Shown piece by piece: positions 52,935 through 61,510 of a stretch of DNA of 64,000 bases. Under the pieces are notes generated by a model that saw only the letters and a program-made list of their open reading frames with translations, was not told the DNA's origin and made no database searches. Position 1 is the stretch's first letter. Every line of letters starts with the position of its first letter. The position numbers and the translations under genes were made by a program. This stretch comes from CAVQRC01 sp963715045 (GTDB lineage Bacteria; Planctomycetota; Planctomycetia; Pirellulales; Lacipirellulaceae): NCBI GenBank assembly GCA_963715045.1, contig CAVQRC010000035.1:9980-73979 (forward strand), read 5' to 3'.

Positions 52935-53335
52935 AACGAGCCATCCCAAGACACCCAAACATCCCAAGACACCCGGATTGCCCGTCGCCCCGGCGGGTCC
53001 CTACCGTTCCCCACTAGACACCCTGGATTTCGGCCCCCTCCGATTATCAGACACCCTGGTTGCTGCCCCCCAGACTGCTGCCCCTGATAACCAGACACCC
53101 TGGTTGCCGGGCCCCTGGATTCCGAGCCCTGATTGCTGCCGGCTCTCCGATTATCAGACACCCTGGTTGCTCGGCTGGGCCGATTACCAGACACCCTGGA
53201 TTCCGACTGGTTACCAGACACCCTGGATTCCGGGCCGACACCCTGGTTGCTGCTGGATTCCGGGCCCCTGGATTCCGGGGCCGCCCTGGTTTTCGCCCTG
53301 GTTTCCGGGTCTGGCTGCCAGCGAATCGCTCCATC
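52935..53335. repeat. Long heptamer-based repeat region upstream of pstS
   Basis: About 400 bases built from CAGACACCCTGG, ATTCCGGG and GATTATCAG/GATTACCAG modules, arranged in 7-base multiples; the clearest 28-base units start at about 53190 and 53218. The tract fills most of the 705-base gap between the porin and pstS genes. Both strands are open in several frames, which creates spurious extensions of pstS. No CRISPR-like spacer structure is present because units are contiguous and similar throughout. The remainder, 53336-53606, shows no gene. Confidence 0.85.
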
Positions 53336-53606
53336 TCCCGCAACCGACAAACTTATCCCAGTCGATACCATCGGACTTCTGCTGCGTTGTCCCCTTGTAA
53401 AACCGCCTGCGAAAGGGGAAAAGTGGGTCTTTGGGAGGGGAATTTTGGGCCAACCGCCGGCTTCGGAGCGGATGCTCGCATCATTTCCACGGTCCGAACG
53501 ACTGCCAGCCTTCATCACATCTTCATACAGATCCCTATCATCAGCGGGCGAGGCGCCGAGACGCACCGCGAAACGTCTGCCAGCACGCGCCCAGAATCGG
53601 AAACAG

Positions 53607-54566
53607 ATGCCAAACCATTCCCACAAAGGGACTTACAGATCATTCGCTCACATCTGGGGATCCACCCTGGGAATGGCGTGGATTCTGGTGGCGCTGGCTT
53701 GGTGGAGTGGCTGCAACGGCGGCGAGCAAACGGTCCGCATCGATGGCTCGAGCACGGTTTATCCCATCACCGAGGCGATTACGGAAGAATTCCTCAATGC
53801 CCGCCCTGAGATTCGCGTGACGGTGGGTTTTTCGGGGACTGGTGGCGGATTCAAGAAGCTGATCGGGGGGCAGATCGACATTTGTGATGCTTCCCGGGCC
53901 ATCAAGGCCACAGAACTCGAAGCCTTGGCGACCGCTAAGATCGAGGCGATCGAGTTGCAAGTCGCTTACGACGGGCTGGCCGTGCTGGTGAACCCGGAAA
54001 ACACCTGGTGCCATTCCCTGACGACTGAGCAGCTAAAGGAAATCTGGAAACCGGGCAGTTCGATCAAGAAGTGGAGCGACCTGGATGCGGCGTGGCCCGA
54101 CGAACCGATGAGTCTCTACGCGCCGGGTACCGACTCGGGCACGTTCGACTACTTCACCGAGGCCATCGTCGGCGAAGCGAAGTCGTGCCGCGACGACTTC
54201 ACGCCCAGCGAAGACGACAACGTGCTCGTGCACGGAATCTCGGAAGACCGCTTCGCGTTAGGTTTTTTCGGGCTGGCTTATTACGCGGAGAACCAGCAGA
54301 AGCTGAAGCTCCTGGGAATCGACTCGGGTCAGGGGCCAGTGGAGCCGTCCGTGACAACGGTCAACGATGGAAGCTATGAGCCGCTCTCACGGCCGCTGTT
54401 TCTGTACGTTCGCAGCGACGCGTTGAAGCGACCGGAAGTAGCCTCGTTTATCGATTTCTATCTGGAGAACGCGGGCGAGATGGCTGCGGAAGTAGGCTAC
54501 GTGCCGGTCAGAGCCGAGGCGGCCGAGGACAACCGGGAACGACTCACTAACGCGGCTCAAGGCTAG
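53607..54566 (+). CDS. pstS: Phosphate ABC transporter, substrate-binding protein
   Basis: A 319-residue periplasmic phosphate-binding protein. The ATG at 53607 gives a signal sequence (GMAWILVALAWWSGC), probably lipid-anchored at Cys, although Trp at -3 is an unusual lipobox. The family start is VRIDGSSTVYPITEAITEEF, followed by VGFSGTGGGFKKLIGGQIDICDASR, the phosphate loop region, and YAPGTDSGTFDYFTEAIVG. The end matches PstS proteins of the large Pst group. Much of the 5' extension into the repeat tract is not coding. It is first in a five-gene operon. Confidence 0.95.
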   Translation: MPNHSHKGTYRSFAHIWGSTLGMAWILVALAWWSGCNGGEQTVRIDGSSTVYPITEAITEEFLNARPEIRVTVGFSGTGGGFKKLIGGQIDICDASRAIKATELEALATAKIEAIELQVAYDGLAVLVNPENTWCHSLTTEQLKEIWKPGSSIKKWSDLDAAWPDEPMSLYAPGTDSGTFDYFTEAIVGEAKSCRDDFTPSEDDNVLVHGISEDRFALGFFGLAYYAENQQKLKLLGIDSGQGPVEPSVTTVNDGSYEPLSRPLFLYVRSDALKRPEVASFIDFYLENAGEMAAEVGYVPVRAEAAEDNRERLTNAAQG

Positions 54567-54578
54567 CGAGCAACCGAC

Positions 54579-55505
54579 GTGACTCCAGCGGCTGCAAACC
54601 CGACCTCGCTGTCGATGGCCCGTGGACGACGCAACATCCATGAAGCGATCATTCATCTCGTGCTGTGGGCCTGCGGCGCGGCCTCGATCGTCGTGTCGCT
54701 GGCGATCGTGCTGGTCCTGCTGTGGGGTGGGCTGAGCTTCTTCGCCGCGGTATCTCCTCTCGATTTCTTGTTCGGCACCCGCTGGGCCCCGCTGTTGAAA
54801 CCGCAGAGTTTCGGAGTCCTGCCGCTGCTGAATGGGACACTCCTGGTAGCGGCTGGCTCGGCAATCGTGGCGGTTCCGATTGGCCTGGGAACGGCGATCT
54901 ATCTGGCCGAGTACGCCAGCCGCCGGGTTCGCGACGTGGTCAAACCGGTCCTGGAAGTCCTGGCCGGCATTCCCTCGGTCGTCTATGGCTACCTGGCGGT
55001 CGTGCTGGTATCTCCGCTGATCCGCGACCTGATCCCCTCGGCGAACGTCTTCAACGCCGCCAGCGCGAGTGTGGTCGTGGGCGTGATGATCCTGCCGATG
55101 ATCATTTCGCTCAGCGAAGACGTATTCCGGGCGGTGCCCAAATCGCTACGCGAGGCGGCGTATGCACTCGGGGCGACCAAGTTCGATGTGACGGTTCGAG
55201 TCGTTCTGCCGGCGGCCGCATCGGGCGTCTTCGCTTCGATCCTACTGGCCCTTTCCCGGGCGATCGGCGAGACGATGGCCGTCACGCTGGCTGCCGGCGC
55301 GACCCCGCGGATGACTCTCAACCCACTCGAGAGTATCCAGACGATGACCGCGTACATCGTCCAGGTCACCAAGGGAGATACGCCCGTTGGGACCACCGAG
55401 TACTACTCTCTGTTCGCAGTGGGCCTGGTTCTATTCGCCACCACGATGACCATGAACATCATTTCCCAATGGATCCTGCAACGCGTTCGAAATCGCTACG
55501 ACTGA
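54579..55505 (+). CDS. pstC: Phosphate ABC transporter permease
   Basis: A 308-residue inner-membrane permease with six predicted helices. It starts at GTG 54579, 13 bases after pstS. Family features: EYASRRVRDVVKPVLEVLAGIPSVVYGYLAVVLV, and the cytoplasmic EAA-type loop SLREAAYALGATKFDVTVRVVLPAAASGVFASILLALSRAIGETMAV that contacts the ATPase. The C-terminus extends into VRNRYD. It forms a heterodimer with the following PstA. Start choice is based on spacing; a later start at MARGRR is possible. Confidence 0.95.
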   Translation: MTPAAANPTSLSMARGRRNIHEAIIHLVLWACGAASIVVSLAIVLVLLWGGLSFFAAVSPLDFLFGTRWAPLLKPQSFGVLPLLNGTLLVAAGSAIVAVPIGLGTAIYLAEYASRRVRDVVKPVLEVLAGIPSVVYGYLAVVLVSPLIRDLIPSANVFNAASASVVVGVMILPMIISLSEDVFRAVPKSLREAAYALGATKFDVTVRVVLPAAASGVFASILLALSRAIGETMAVTLAAGATPRMTLNPLESIQTMTAYIVQVTKGDTPVGTTEYYSLFAVGLVLFATTMTMNIISQWILQRVRNRYD

Positions 55506-55522
55506 GCGACGACCCCGCTCGA

Positions 55523-56371
55523 ATGCGGCGGCGAAGAGCGGCTTCGGCCATCTTTCATGCCCTCTGCGCGGTTGCCACGCTGGCCTGCATCGCGATCCTG
55601 ATCGTGCTGCTGGCGGCCGTCGCGTACCGTGGCTGGCCGTATCTGAACGGACGATTCCTGTCCAGCCTGCCCTCCCGCAAACCGGAAAATGCGGGGATCT
55701 ATCCGGCCCTGATGGGCAGCCTGTGGCTGATGGTTGCGACCACGCTGATCGCGGTCCCAGTCGGCGTCGGTGCGGCCATCTACCTGGAGGAGATCGCCAA
55801 GCCGTCGCGGTGGCGGTCGCTGGTACAAATCAATATCGCCAATCTGGCAGGCGTTCCCTCGGTCGTATTCGGCGTCCTGGGACTGGGTTTGCTCGTGCAT
55901 GGGATGCAGCTGGGCAGCAGCGTGCTGGCGGGCGCGTTGACGCTGGCCCTGGTCGTGTTGCCGATCATCATCCTGGCTTCGCAAGAAGCTTTGCGATCGG
56001 TCCCGGCTTCGATCCGCCGGGCCTCGTTCGCCCTCGGGGCCACCCGCTGGCAAACGATCTGGCACCAGGTTCTACCGGCTGCCTTGCCGGGTATGATGAC
56101 CGGGATCATCCTGGCCATCTCGCGGGCGATCGGCGAGGCGGCCCCGCTGCTGCTGGTCGGTGTTGTGGCGTATGTTCCGTTTGCCCCGAGACACCCGTTG
56201 GATGAATTCAGCGCTCTACCGGTCGTGATTTACGGCTGGACCGACCGCCCTCAGGTCGAGTTTCACAAAATCGCAGCGGCCGGCATCCTGGTCTTGCTGG
56301 GGGTTCTGATATTGATGAATGCGATCGCGGTGTTCGTGCGGCAACGCTACGCCAGACGAGTCATGTCATGA
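55523..56371 (+). CDS. pstA: Phosphate ABC transporter permease
   Basis: A 282-residue permease beginning at ATG 55523, 18 bases after pstC; the same frame is open far upstream within pstC but that is a shadow. Six helices are visible. Signatures: GVGAAIYLEEIAKPSRWRSLVQINIANLAGVPSVVFGVLGL and the EAA loop SIRRASFALGATRWQTIWHQVLPAALPGMMTGIILAISRAIGEAAPLL. Its stop overlaps the pstB start as ATGA, so translation of the two is coupled. Confidence 0.95.
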   Translation: MRRRRAASAIFHALCAVATLACIAILIVLLAAVAYRGWPYLNGRFLSSLPSRKPENAGIYPALMGSLWLMVATTLIAVPVGVGAAIYLEEIAKPSRWRSLVQINIANLAGVPSVVFGVLGLGLLVHGMQLGSSVLAGALTLALVVLPIIILASQEALRSVPASIRRASFALGATRWQTIWHQVLPAALPGMMTGIILAISRAIGEAAPLLLVGVVAYVPFAPRHPLDEFSALPVVIYGWTDRPQVEFHKIAAAGILVLLGVLILMNAIAVFVRQRYARRVMS

Positions 56372-57255
56372 AACAATTACCGCTCGCCTCGGACCGGTGG
56401 CCATCAGAGCCCGCACACGCGACGGTGGCAGACTCCGCTCTGCCGCGCCCCAAATTTGAATTCCGATTTGAGCAATCGCCGACTGCGGAGAACGCAACCT
56501 TGCAGCCCAAGATGGCAACCGAGCACGTCGACTTTTTCTATGGTCCGAATCAGGCCCTGTTCGACATTTCGCTGGAGATCGTCGAGCGGCGCGTGACGGC
56601 CCTGATCGGCCCGTCCGGCTGCGGCAAGAGCACCTTTCTCCGCTGTCTCAATCGGATGAACGACATGATTGAAGGGGCGCGGATCAGCGGCACCGTCCTG
56701 TTCGAGGGGAGCGACATTTATCTGCCACGGACCGATGTGGTTACACTTCGCAAACGGGTGGGCATGGTGTTCCAGAAGTCCAACCCCTTTCCGAAATCGA
56801 TCGCGGCCAACATCGAGTACGGTCCTCGGATCGGGGGCTTGAAGGATCGCAAAAAACTGGCCCAGATCGTGGAGGACAGCCTCCGCCAGGCCGCGTTGTG
56901 GGAGGAAGTCAAGGATCGTCTCCACGAGCCGGCCCTGCAGCTTTCGGGGGGCCAGCAACAGCGGCTATGCATTGCCCGAGCCCTGGCCACGAGCCCTGAA
57001 GTTCTGCTCATGGACGAGCCGGCTTCCGCCCTCGATCCCGCATCGACCTCCCGGATCGAAGATCTTATCTTTGAGCTCAAAGACAAATACACGATTGTGA
57101 TCGTGACGCATAACATGCAGCAGGCGGCCCGCGTCTCGGACACCACCGCTTTCTTCTATCAAGGCAAGCTCATCGAGAGCGGCGACACGACCACGATCTT
57201 CACGAATCCCACCAATCGTCACACCGAAGACTACATCACGGGTCGATTCGGTTGA
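56368..57255 (+). CDS. pstB: Phosphate ABC transporter ATP-binding protein
   Basis: A 295-residue ABC ATPase, coupled to pstA by an ATGA overlap. Motifs are complete: Walker A GPSGCGKST (about residues 78-86), Q-loop VFQKSNPFPKS, signature LSGGQQQR, Walker B VLLMDEPASALDP and the switch His in VIVTHNMQQA. It has an N-terminal extension of about 45 residues before EHVDFFYGPNQAL, compared with standard PstB; an internal start at MATEHVDF is possible. It powers phosphate import. Confidence 0.96.
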   Translation: MKQLPLASDRWPSEPAHATVADSALPRPKFEFRFEQSPTAENATLQPKMATEHVDFFYGPNQALFDISLEIVERRVTALIGPSGCGKSTFLRCLNRMNDMIEGARISGTVLFEGSDIYLPRTDVVTLRKRVGMVFQKSNPFPKSIAANIEYGPRIGGLKDRKKLAQIVEDSLRQAALWEEVKDRLHEPALQLSGGQQQRLCIARALATSPEVLLMDEPASALDPASTSRIEDLIFELKDKYTIVIVTHNMQQAARVSDTTAFFYQGKLIESGDTTTIFTNPTNRHTEDYITGRFG

Positions 57256-57283
57256 CCGCGACCAGAGCAGGTAACCTTCAAGC

Positions 57284-57967
57284 TTGACCACACACTTCGA
57301 ACGTGATCTCGACAGTCTGGAGCAAGAGCTCCTCTCGGTGTCATCCGACGTCCAGGGGATTATCACCAAGAGTTGCCGCGCGCTGCGGGAGGGTCGGCCC
57401 GTGGGGGCCAAAGCCATCCTGCAGCTCGAGGACGAGATCAATCGCCGCGAGGTCAAGATCGAAGAGGAATGCCTCAAGATTCTCGCCCTCCATCAGCCGG
57501 TCGCGATCGACCTCCGCCGAATCGCGGCGGTGATGAAGATCAACGCCGAGTTGGAGCGAATCGCCGATCTCTCGGTCAACGTCCTCGAACGGGCCCAGAG
57601 CCTGGCCGAGTTTCCCGATTTCCACATCCCGCTGACGCTGGACAAGATGGCCCAGATCGCGACCTCGATGGTCCAGCAGTCGCTGCACGCATTCGTGAGC
57701 CTCAGCACCCACTCGGCCCGGGACGTCCTGGAGCGGGACGACGAAGTCGATGCTTTGAATGTGCAGTTGATCGAAGAACTTCGGGCCGACATGCGACAGA
57801 ACCCCGATATCGTCGAGCCGGCCCTGCACTTCTTCTCCGCGGCCCGGCAGATCGAGCGAATTGCCGACCACGCCACGAACATTGCCGAGGACGTGGTCTA
57901 TCTGGTCGACGGCGAAATCGCCCGCCACGGATCAGCGTTCAGGGACTCGGGACCCCAGGTGAGTTGA
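57284..57967 (+). CDS. phoU: PhoU-type phosphate signalling regulator
   Basis: A 227-residue helical protein with two PhoU repeats. Start TTG at 57284, with AGGTAA upstream; no ATG is closer. Repeat 1: HFERDLDSLEQELLSVSSDVQGII and LEDEINRREVKIEEECLKILALHQPVAIDLRRIAAVMKINAELERIADL, with the family E(x)xD metal clusters; repeat 2 ends ARQIERIADHATNIAEDVVYLV. PhoU damps Pho signalling and links PstB to a PhoR-type kinase; the likely partner here is the frameshifted kinase at 34.3-35.6 kb, though that is inferred from type, not position. Confidence 0.95.
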   Translation: MTTHFERDLDSLEQELLSVSSDVQGIITKSCRALREGRPVGAKAILQLEDEINRREVKIEEECLKILALHQPVAIDLRRIAAVMKINAELERIADLSVNVLERAQSLAEFPDFHIPLTLDKMAQIATSMVQQSLHAFVSLSTHSARDVLERDDEVDALNVQLIEELRADMRQNPDIVEPALHFFSAARQIERIADHATNIAEDVVYLVDGEIARHGSAFRDSGPQVS

Positions 57968-58067
57968 GCCGGTCCAAAAACTCAGGGGGGAAGATTTCCG
58001 CGTCGTCGACTAGAATTACGCGGTGCGGATCCCCTCTCCCATCGCCCTCAGCCCTCATCTCTCACCC

Positions 58068-58367
58068 ATGCCTGCCCAGAAACTCCGCGAACAACTCGAA
58101 CGCCTGCACGCCGAACTGTCGCAGACCGACGAGATCGACGTCTCGACCCAGGAAGCGCTCGCGGCCGTCGCCCGGGACCTCGAAAGGCTGCTCCAGCGAA
58201 TCGAATCCTCAGCCGAAGACACCCCGCCGGCAGATCCCGCGGACCCGGCGGCCCAGCAGGCGCAAACCAACCTCGGCATGCTCATCTCCGAACTCGAGGC
58301 CAAGCATCCCCGGATCACCGGCGTGCTGTCGCAACTGACCGACTTGCTGGCTGGAATCGGGATTTGA
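58068..58367 (+). CDS. DUF4404-like small helical protein
   Basis: A 99-residue protein starting at ATG 58068. It reads KLREQLERLHAELSQTDEIDVSTQEALAAVARDLERLLQ, a hinge rich in Pro/Ala/Asp, then LGMLISELEAKHPRITGVLSQLTDLLAGIGI. This two-part helical layout matches the DUF4404 family as I know it; function is unknown. It follows phoU by 100 bases in the same direction and may be a read-through member of the pst transcript. Confidence 0.8.
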   Translation: MPAQKLREQLERLHAELSQTDEIDVSTQEALAAVARDLERLLQRIESSAEDTPPADPADPAAQQAQTNLGMLISELEAKHPRITGVLSQLTDLLAGIGI

Positions 58368-58368
58368 A

Positions 58369-58416
58369 GGAATAGGGGTCAGGGGTCGGGGATCGGGGGT
58401 CAGGGCGGGAGTGGCC
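58369..58416. repeat. GGGGTCA-type heptamer tract
   Basis: AGGGGTCAGGGGTCGGGGAT begins at 58374 and runs on as CGGGGGTCAGGGCGG, immediately after the DUF4404 stop. It matches the tracts at 17.69 and 44.64 kb. Confidence 0.8.
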
Positions 58417-58437
58417 CGGCGACAATCTTGGCCCTTA

Positions 58438-58602
58438 TTATTCTGCGGCGGATGCCTGGAGTTGATTCAGCAGGGCGGCGAGCTCTTCATGACCGCGATA
58501 CGTCTGCCGCACGACCAACCGCGAATCGAGCACTTGGATGGAAGCTTCTCCGCCAACCTTATCCCAACTCCGCACCGTTAGTCTAGCGTTCAGGAGCACC
58601 AT
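58438..58602 (-). CDS. Candidate small protein, 54 residues
   Basis: A short minus-strand frame from ATG 58602 to TAA at 58438. The product MVLLNARLTVRSWDKVGGEA continues SIQVLDSRLVVRQTYRGHEE and LAALLNQLQASAAE, a plausible compact beta-strand then helix protein rather than random sequence. Support is limited: no strong ribosome site, and it lies in a gap. The frame is open only to a TGA shortly upstream. I do not recognise a family. Confidence 0.35.
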   Translation of the reverse strand: MVLLNARLTVRSWDKVGGEASIQVLDSRLVVRQTYRGHEELAALLNQLQASAAE

Positions 58603-58918
58603 CCGCCGGACTCGTTGATAGTGCTGCGAGCTCGATCATCCGGGCGCGAAAACTGAGAAAAAACCTCAGCGGCCACGAGCTCCCAAAACAGCCCTGAAGG
58701 TGCATGCCGTTGAAATCGGCATGTTCGGCACTGTCGCCTGGCACCTGGCCGAGATTCTATCGAGTCCTCCAGTCGCGGCCGGAGTTACACGGCACCCCGC
58801 TCGCAGGCAGACCCTAGACTTTCAATGCTGATCGCAAGCGAAAGCCGATCACGATCAGGATCGACTCGCGTACCCGCCAGGTCCTCGCGCGGGTGGCAGC
58901 AAACCACCGGAGTCCAAG
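58603..58918. other. Intergenic region with a small hairpin
   Basis: A 316-base gap. CATGCCG at 58703 and CGGCATG at 58717 form a 7-bp stem with the loop TTGAAAT, not followed by a T run. The ribosome site GGAG of the next gene is at 58909. Nothing else was recognised. Confidence 0.45.
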
Positions 58919-59344
58919 ATGCATACCTACGAAGAACTGTCACCCGAAAAGTACATGACGTCGAAGTCGGTGTCAGATTTGCAGCAAACTGACGACGATT
59001 TGCAAACGAGCAGTTCGGAAAAGCGTCCATGGGACACTCAGAAGACGGTCAACCTGCTTTCGGCAGTGGCGGCGATTGGGATGGCCGTCGCGGTCACTTT
59101 CTGGCTTGCCAATGGCGACGATTCGGGACCGTACCGACCGCAAACCGTGGAAGGGCATCTCGCGAGCACGCCCGGATTTGGGATCCTCCTTTGGCTCAAA
59201 GGGGAAGGTATCGACGCCGCAGAGAAACTCGACCGGAAACTCGTTAAGCAGCGGCGGGCCCAAAGTCAGCAACTCAAACGGCAATTGCAGGAGATTCAGG
59301 ACTATTCGCAGCAGCAGGCCACCAAGTTCTCCCAAGGGCGGTAG
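58919..59344 (+). CDS. Hypothetical single-span membrane protein
   Basis: A 141-residue protein with GGAGTCCAAG before ATG 58919. The N-terminal 40 residues are polar and Ser/Asp-rich; then TVNLLSAVAAIGMAVAVTFWLA is a transmembrane helix (about 43-64). The remainder has GFGILLWLKGEGIDAAEKLDRKLVKQRRAQSQQLKRQLQEIQDYSQQQ, an amphipathic or coiled-coil tail rich in Gln and Lys. No family is recognised. It stands between unrelated genes. Confidence 0.75.
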   Translation: MHTYEELSPEKYMTSKSVSDLQQTDDDLQTSSSEKRPWDTQKTVNLLSAVAAIGMAVAVTFWLANGDDSGPYRPQTVEGHLASTPGFGILLWLKGEGIDAAEKLDRKLVKQRRAQSQQLKRQLQEIQDYSQQQATKFSQGR

Positions 59345-59388
59345 CCGCCGGGTCACGCCATCGGGACTCGAACGTCACTGTCCCGCGG

Positions 59389-59748
59389 TTACTCGGCCGC
59401 CAGCCATTGCCGCGCCGCGTCGAGCTCGCCGACATCGAAATACTTGATCGCTGACATCGTGAATGGCTTGCAGATCATTGCCATCCATTTCTCCCAGGCC
59501 TTATCGCCCACCATCGCGATCTTCTCGATGTCGCGACAGTGCTTGGTCGCGAACTTGATGTCCTCCCATACCGCACCGACTTCCCAACCATGAAAGTCGT
59601 GCATTTCGAACAGGATCTTGATTTTCCCTGCCTCGATCAACCGCTCGACGGCCGGTTCGAAGTGATGGTAATCCTCGGCCGAGAGTTTGCCGCTGATCTT
59701 GGCTTCCAACAAATGCGTTTGCGGATCTTCTTTTAATTCAATGGCCAT
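59389..59748 (-). CDS. SpoIIAA-like (STAS-fold) protein
   Basis: A 119-residue cytoplasmic protein from ATG 59748, with GAGGAG upstream; five more codons exist in frame 5' but are not needed. It shows LLEAKISGKLSAEDYHHFEPAVERLIEAGKIKILFEMHDFHGWEVGAVWEDIKFATKHCRDIEKIAMVGDKAWEKWMA, the pattern of the SpoIIAA-like family (PF11964). The STAS fold suggests a regulatory or lipid-binding function, but these stand-alone members are not well characterised. No partner anti-sigma kinase is nearby. Confidence 0.9.
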   Translation of the reverse strand: MAIELKEDPQTHLLEAKISGKLSAEDYHHFEPAVERLIEAGKIKILFEMHDFHGWEVGAVWEDIKFATKHCRDIEKIAMVGDKAWEKWMAMICKPFTMSAIKYFDVGELDAARQWLAAE

Positions 59749-60030
59749 TCGAGTTCTCCTCAATGAGCAGGTGCGGTCCCCAGCGGAAATCTGACGCCAT
59801 CCTCGGCAGGCGTTTCAGATCCACTACCGGCAGTAAACGAGTGATTTCAAGCCGCTGCGGGTGATCACGTGCCCCCATTTCCCGTGTCCAGCCCTCGAGA
59901 TATATTCGAACCGGCCACGGGCCGGCGTGTGGAATCATAGCAATCGGAAGCCTGCTTTGGAAAGGAATCCGAAGTTCGCCGAGAGATCGTGGACCTGAAT
60001 TGCGAACACCACTCCAGCCGAGTCAAGACG

Positions 60031-60426
60031 ATGCCCCTCGCAGCCGATTCTCAACCAGACTTCAGTCGCGGCGACGGACTGCTGCCCGCCATTGCCCAGG
60101 ACGCGAAGTCGGGCGAGGTGCTGATGATGGCCTACATGAGCGCCGAGAGTTACGCAGAGACACTCGAGACCGGCCGAGCTGTCTACTTCAGCCGCAGCCG
60201 GGGAAAGCTCTGGCGGAAAGGGGAAGAGAGTGGAAACGTCCAGGAGGTCGAGGAGGTGTACCTCGACTGCGACCGCGATACGATCCTGTTGAAGGTCAAT
60301 CAAATCGGCGATGCGGCGTGTCACACGGGCTACCGCAGTTGCTTTTACCGGCGGGTGACCGAGGACGGAATGGTAACCGTAGGCGAGAAAATCTTCGATC
60401 CGGACGAGGTCTACCAGAAAAAGTGA
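60031..60426 (+). CDS. hisI: Phosphoribosyl-AMP cyclohydrolase
   Basis: HisI opens the purine ring of PR-AMP, the third step of histidine synthesis. The protein is 131 residues from ATG 60031 and has only the cyclohydrolase domain, without a fused HisE. Signatures: AIAQDAKSGEVLMMAYMSAES, TGRAVYFSRSRGKLWRKGEESGNVQEV and the metal site VYLDCDRDTILLKVNQIGDAACHTGYRSCFY. hisG follows six bases after the stop, which makes a two-gene his operon. Confidence 0.96.
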   Translation: MPLAADSQPDFSRGDGLLPAIAQDAKSGEVLMMAYMSAESYAETLETGRAVYFSRSRGKLWRKGEESGNVQEVEEVYLDCDRDTILLKVNQIGDAACHTGYRSCFYRRVTEDGMVTVGEKIFDPDEVYQKK

Positions 60427-60432
60427 GGTTCC

Positions 60433-61308
60433 ATGACATTTCAACTCAAGGTGGGGATTCCGGCTGGCAGTCTGCAGGAGGCAACCGGGGAACTATTTCG
60501 TCGGGCGGGCTACAAGATTTCGTTCAGTTCCCGCAGCTATTTCCCGACGATCGACGACGACGAGATCGAATGCCTGCTGATCCGGGCCCAGGAGATGGCC
60601 CGGTACGTCGAGAACGGTGTGCTTGACGTCGGCTTAACCGGCCATGACTGGATCGTGGAGACCCAGGCCGACGTTCACGAGGTCGCCGAACTGGTGTTCT
60701 CCAAAGTCAGCCGCCGGCCCGTGCGGTGGGTGCTGTGCGTGCCCGGCGATTCGAAGTACCAGGACGTCCAGGATCTATCAGGAGCGCGGATCGCGACCGA
60801 GGCCGTCGGGTTGACGCGGCAGTTTCTCGAGCGGCACGACGTCGTGGCCCAGGTCGAGTTCAGTTGGGGGGCGACCGAGGTCAAGCCGCCCCGGCTGGCC
60901 GATGCCATCGTCGAGGTGACCGAGACCGGCAACTCACTGCGGGCGAACAATCTCCGTATTCTGGCCGAGGTGCTGCAAAGCACACCGCGGTTGATCGCCA
61001 ATCACAACGCGTACGCCGACCCCTGGAAACGGCAGAAGATCGAGGACCTCGCGTTGATGCTGCGGGGCGCGATGGCTGCCGAGGGGAAGGTCGGGCTGAT
61101 GATGAACGTGGATCGTGAACGTCTCGATGCGGTCCTCGCGCTGCTGCCAGCTCTGCAGAAACCGACCGTCTCGAGTCTTGCCGACGACGCCGGGGTCGAC
61201 GTGATAACGGTCATCGACGAGGCGGTGGTCCGCACGATCATCCCCCGCCTCAAAGAAGCCGGTGCGAGGGGAATTGTCGAGTATCCGTTGACAAAGGTGA
61301 TCGAGTAG
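60433..61308 (+). CDS. hisG: ATP phosphoribosyltransferase, long form
   Basis: HisG commits PRPP and ATP to histidine synthesis. The 291 residues correspond to the long, hexameric form that needs no HisZ partner; the C-terminal regulatory (histidine-binding) domain is the ending KVGLMMNVDRERLDAVLALLPALQKPTVSSL. The catalytic core shows KVGIPAGSLQEATGELFRRAGY, DVGLTGHDWIVE, and SGARIATEAVGLTRQFLERH, then the PRPP-contact ADAIVEVTETGNSLRANNLRI. The gene pairs with hisI; histidine feedback inhibition is expected for this form. Confidence 0.97.
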   Translation: MTFQLKVGIPAGSLQEATGELFRRAGYKISFSSRSYFPTIDDDEIECLLIRAQEMARYVENGVLDVGLTGHDWIVETQADVHEVAELVFSKVSRRPVRWVLCVPGDSKYQDVQDLSGARIATEAVGLTRQFLERHDVVAQVEFSWGATEVKPPRLADAIVEVTETGNSLRANNLRILAEVLQSTPRLIANHNAYADPWKRQKIEDLALMLRGAMAAEGKVGLMMNVDRERLDAVLALLPALQKPTVSSLADDAGVDVITVIDEAVVRTIIPRLKEAGARGIVEYPLTKVIE

Positions 61309-61510
61309 CGAGGCCGATAAAGCGCGGGTTGCGGCGGGCACGCTCCTCCAGTCTCCAGCGTCCAGTCTCAACTCTCCATCCCCCGACACTTCGACAGCTC
61401 CATCCCCCGGCAGAGCCGGAGGCTGGGCCCCCGAAAACTGGTCGGGGGTTTTTATCCCGTTTCTGTTCCGGCACGGTTGCGGAGGAGATCAAGAACACGC
61501 GGCCCGATCA
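61309..61510. other. Short gap after hisG with a heptamer-like tract
   Basis: CTCCAGTCTCCAGCGTCCAG at 61348-61367, followed by TCTCAACTCTCCATC, is seven-base periodic and resembles the CCTCCAG tract at 41.65 kb. Downstream is TCCCCCGACACTTCGACAGC. No gene is seen. Confidence 0.6.

Noticed and set aside
52935..53335. A possible CRISPR array upstream of pstS.
   Set aside because: Units are contiguous, variable in length and related to each other throughout; there are no constant repeats with unique spacers and no cas genes nearby.
54665..55522. A long N-terminal extension of pstA reading through pstC.
   Set aside because: It is an off-frame shadow of pstC with Arg/Gly-rich nonsense; the membrane protein starts at 55523.
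59738..59938. A 66-residue minus-strand frame overlapping the start of the SpoIIAA-like gene.
   Set aside because: Its composition is not protein-like towards the end, there is no ribosome site, and the GAGGAG site for the SpoIIAA-like gene lies inside it.
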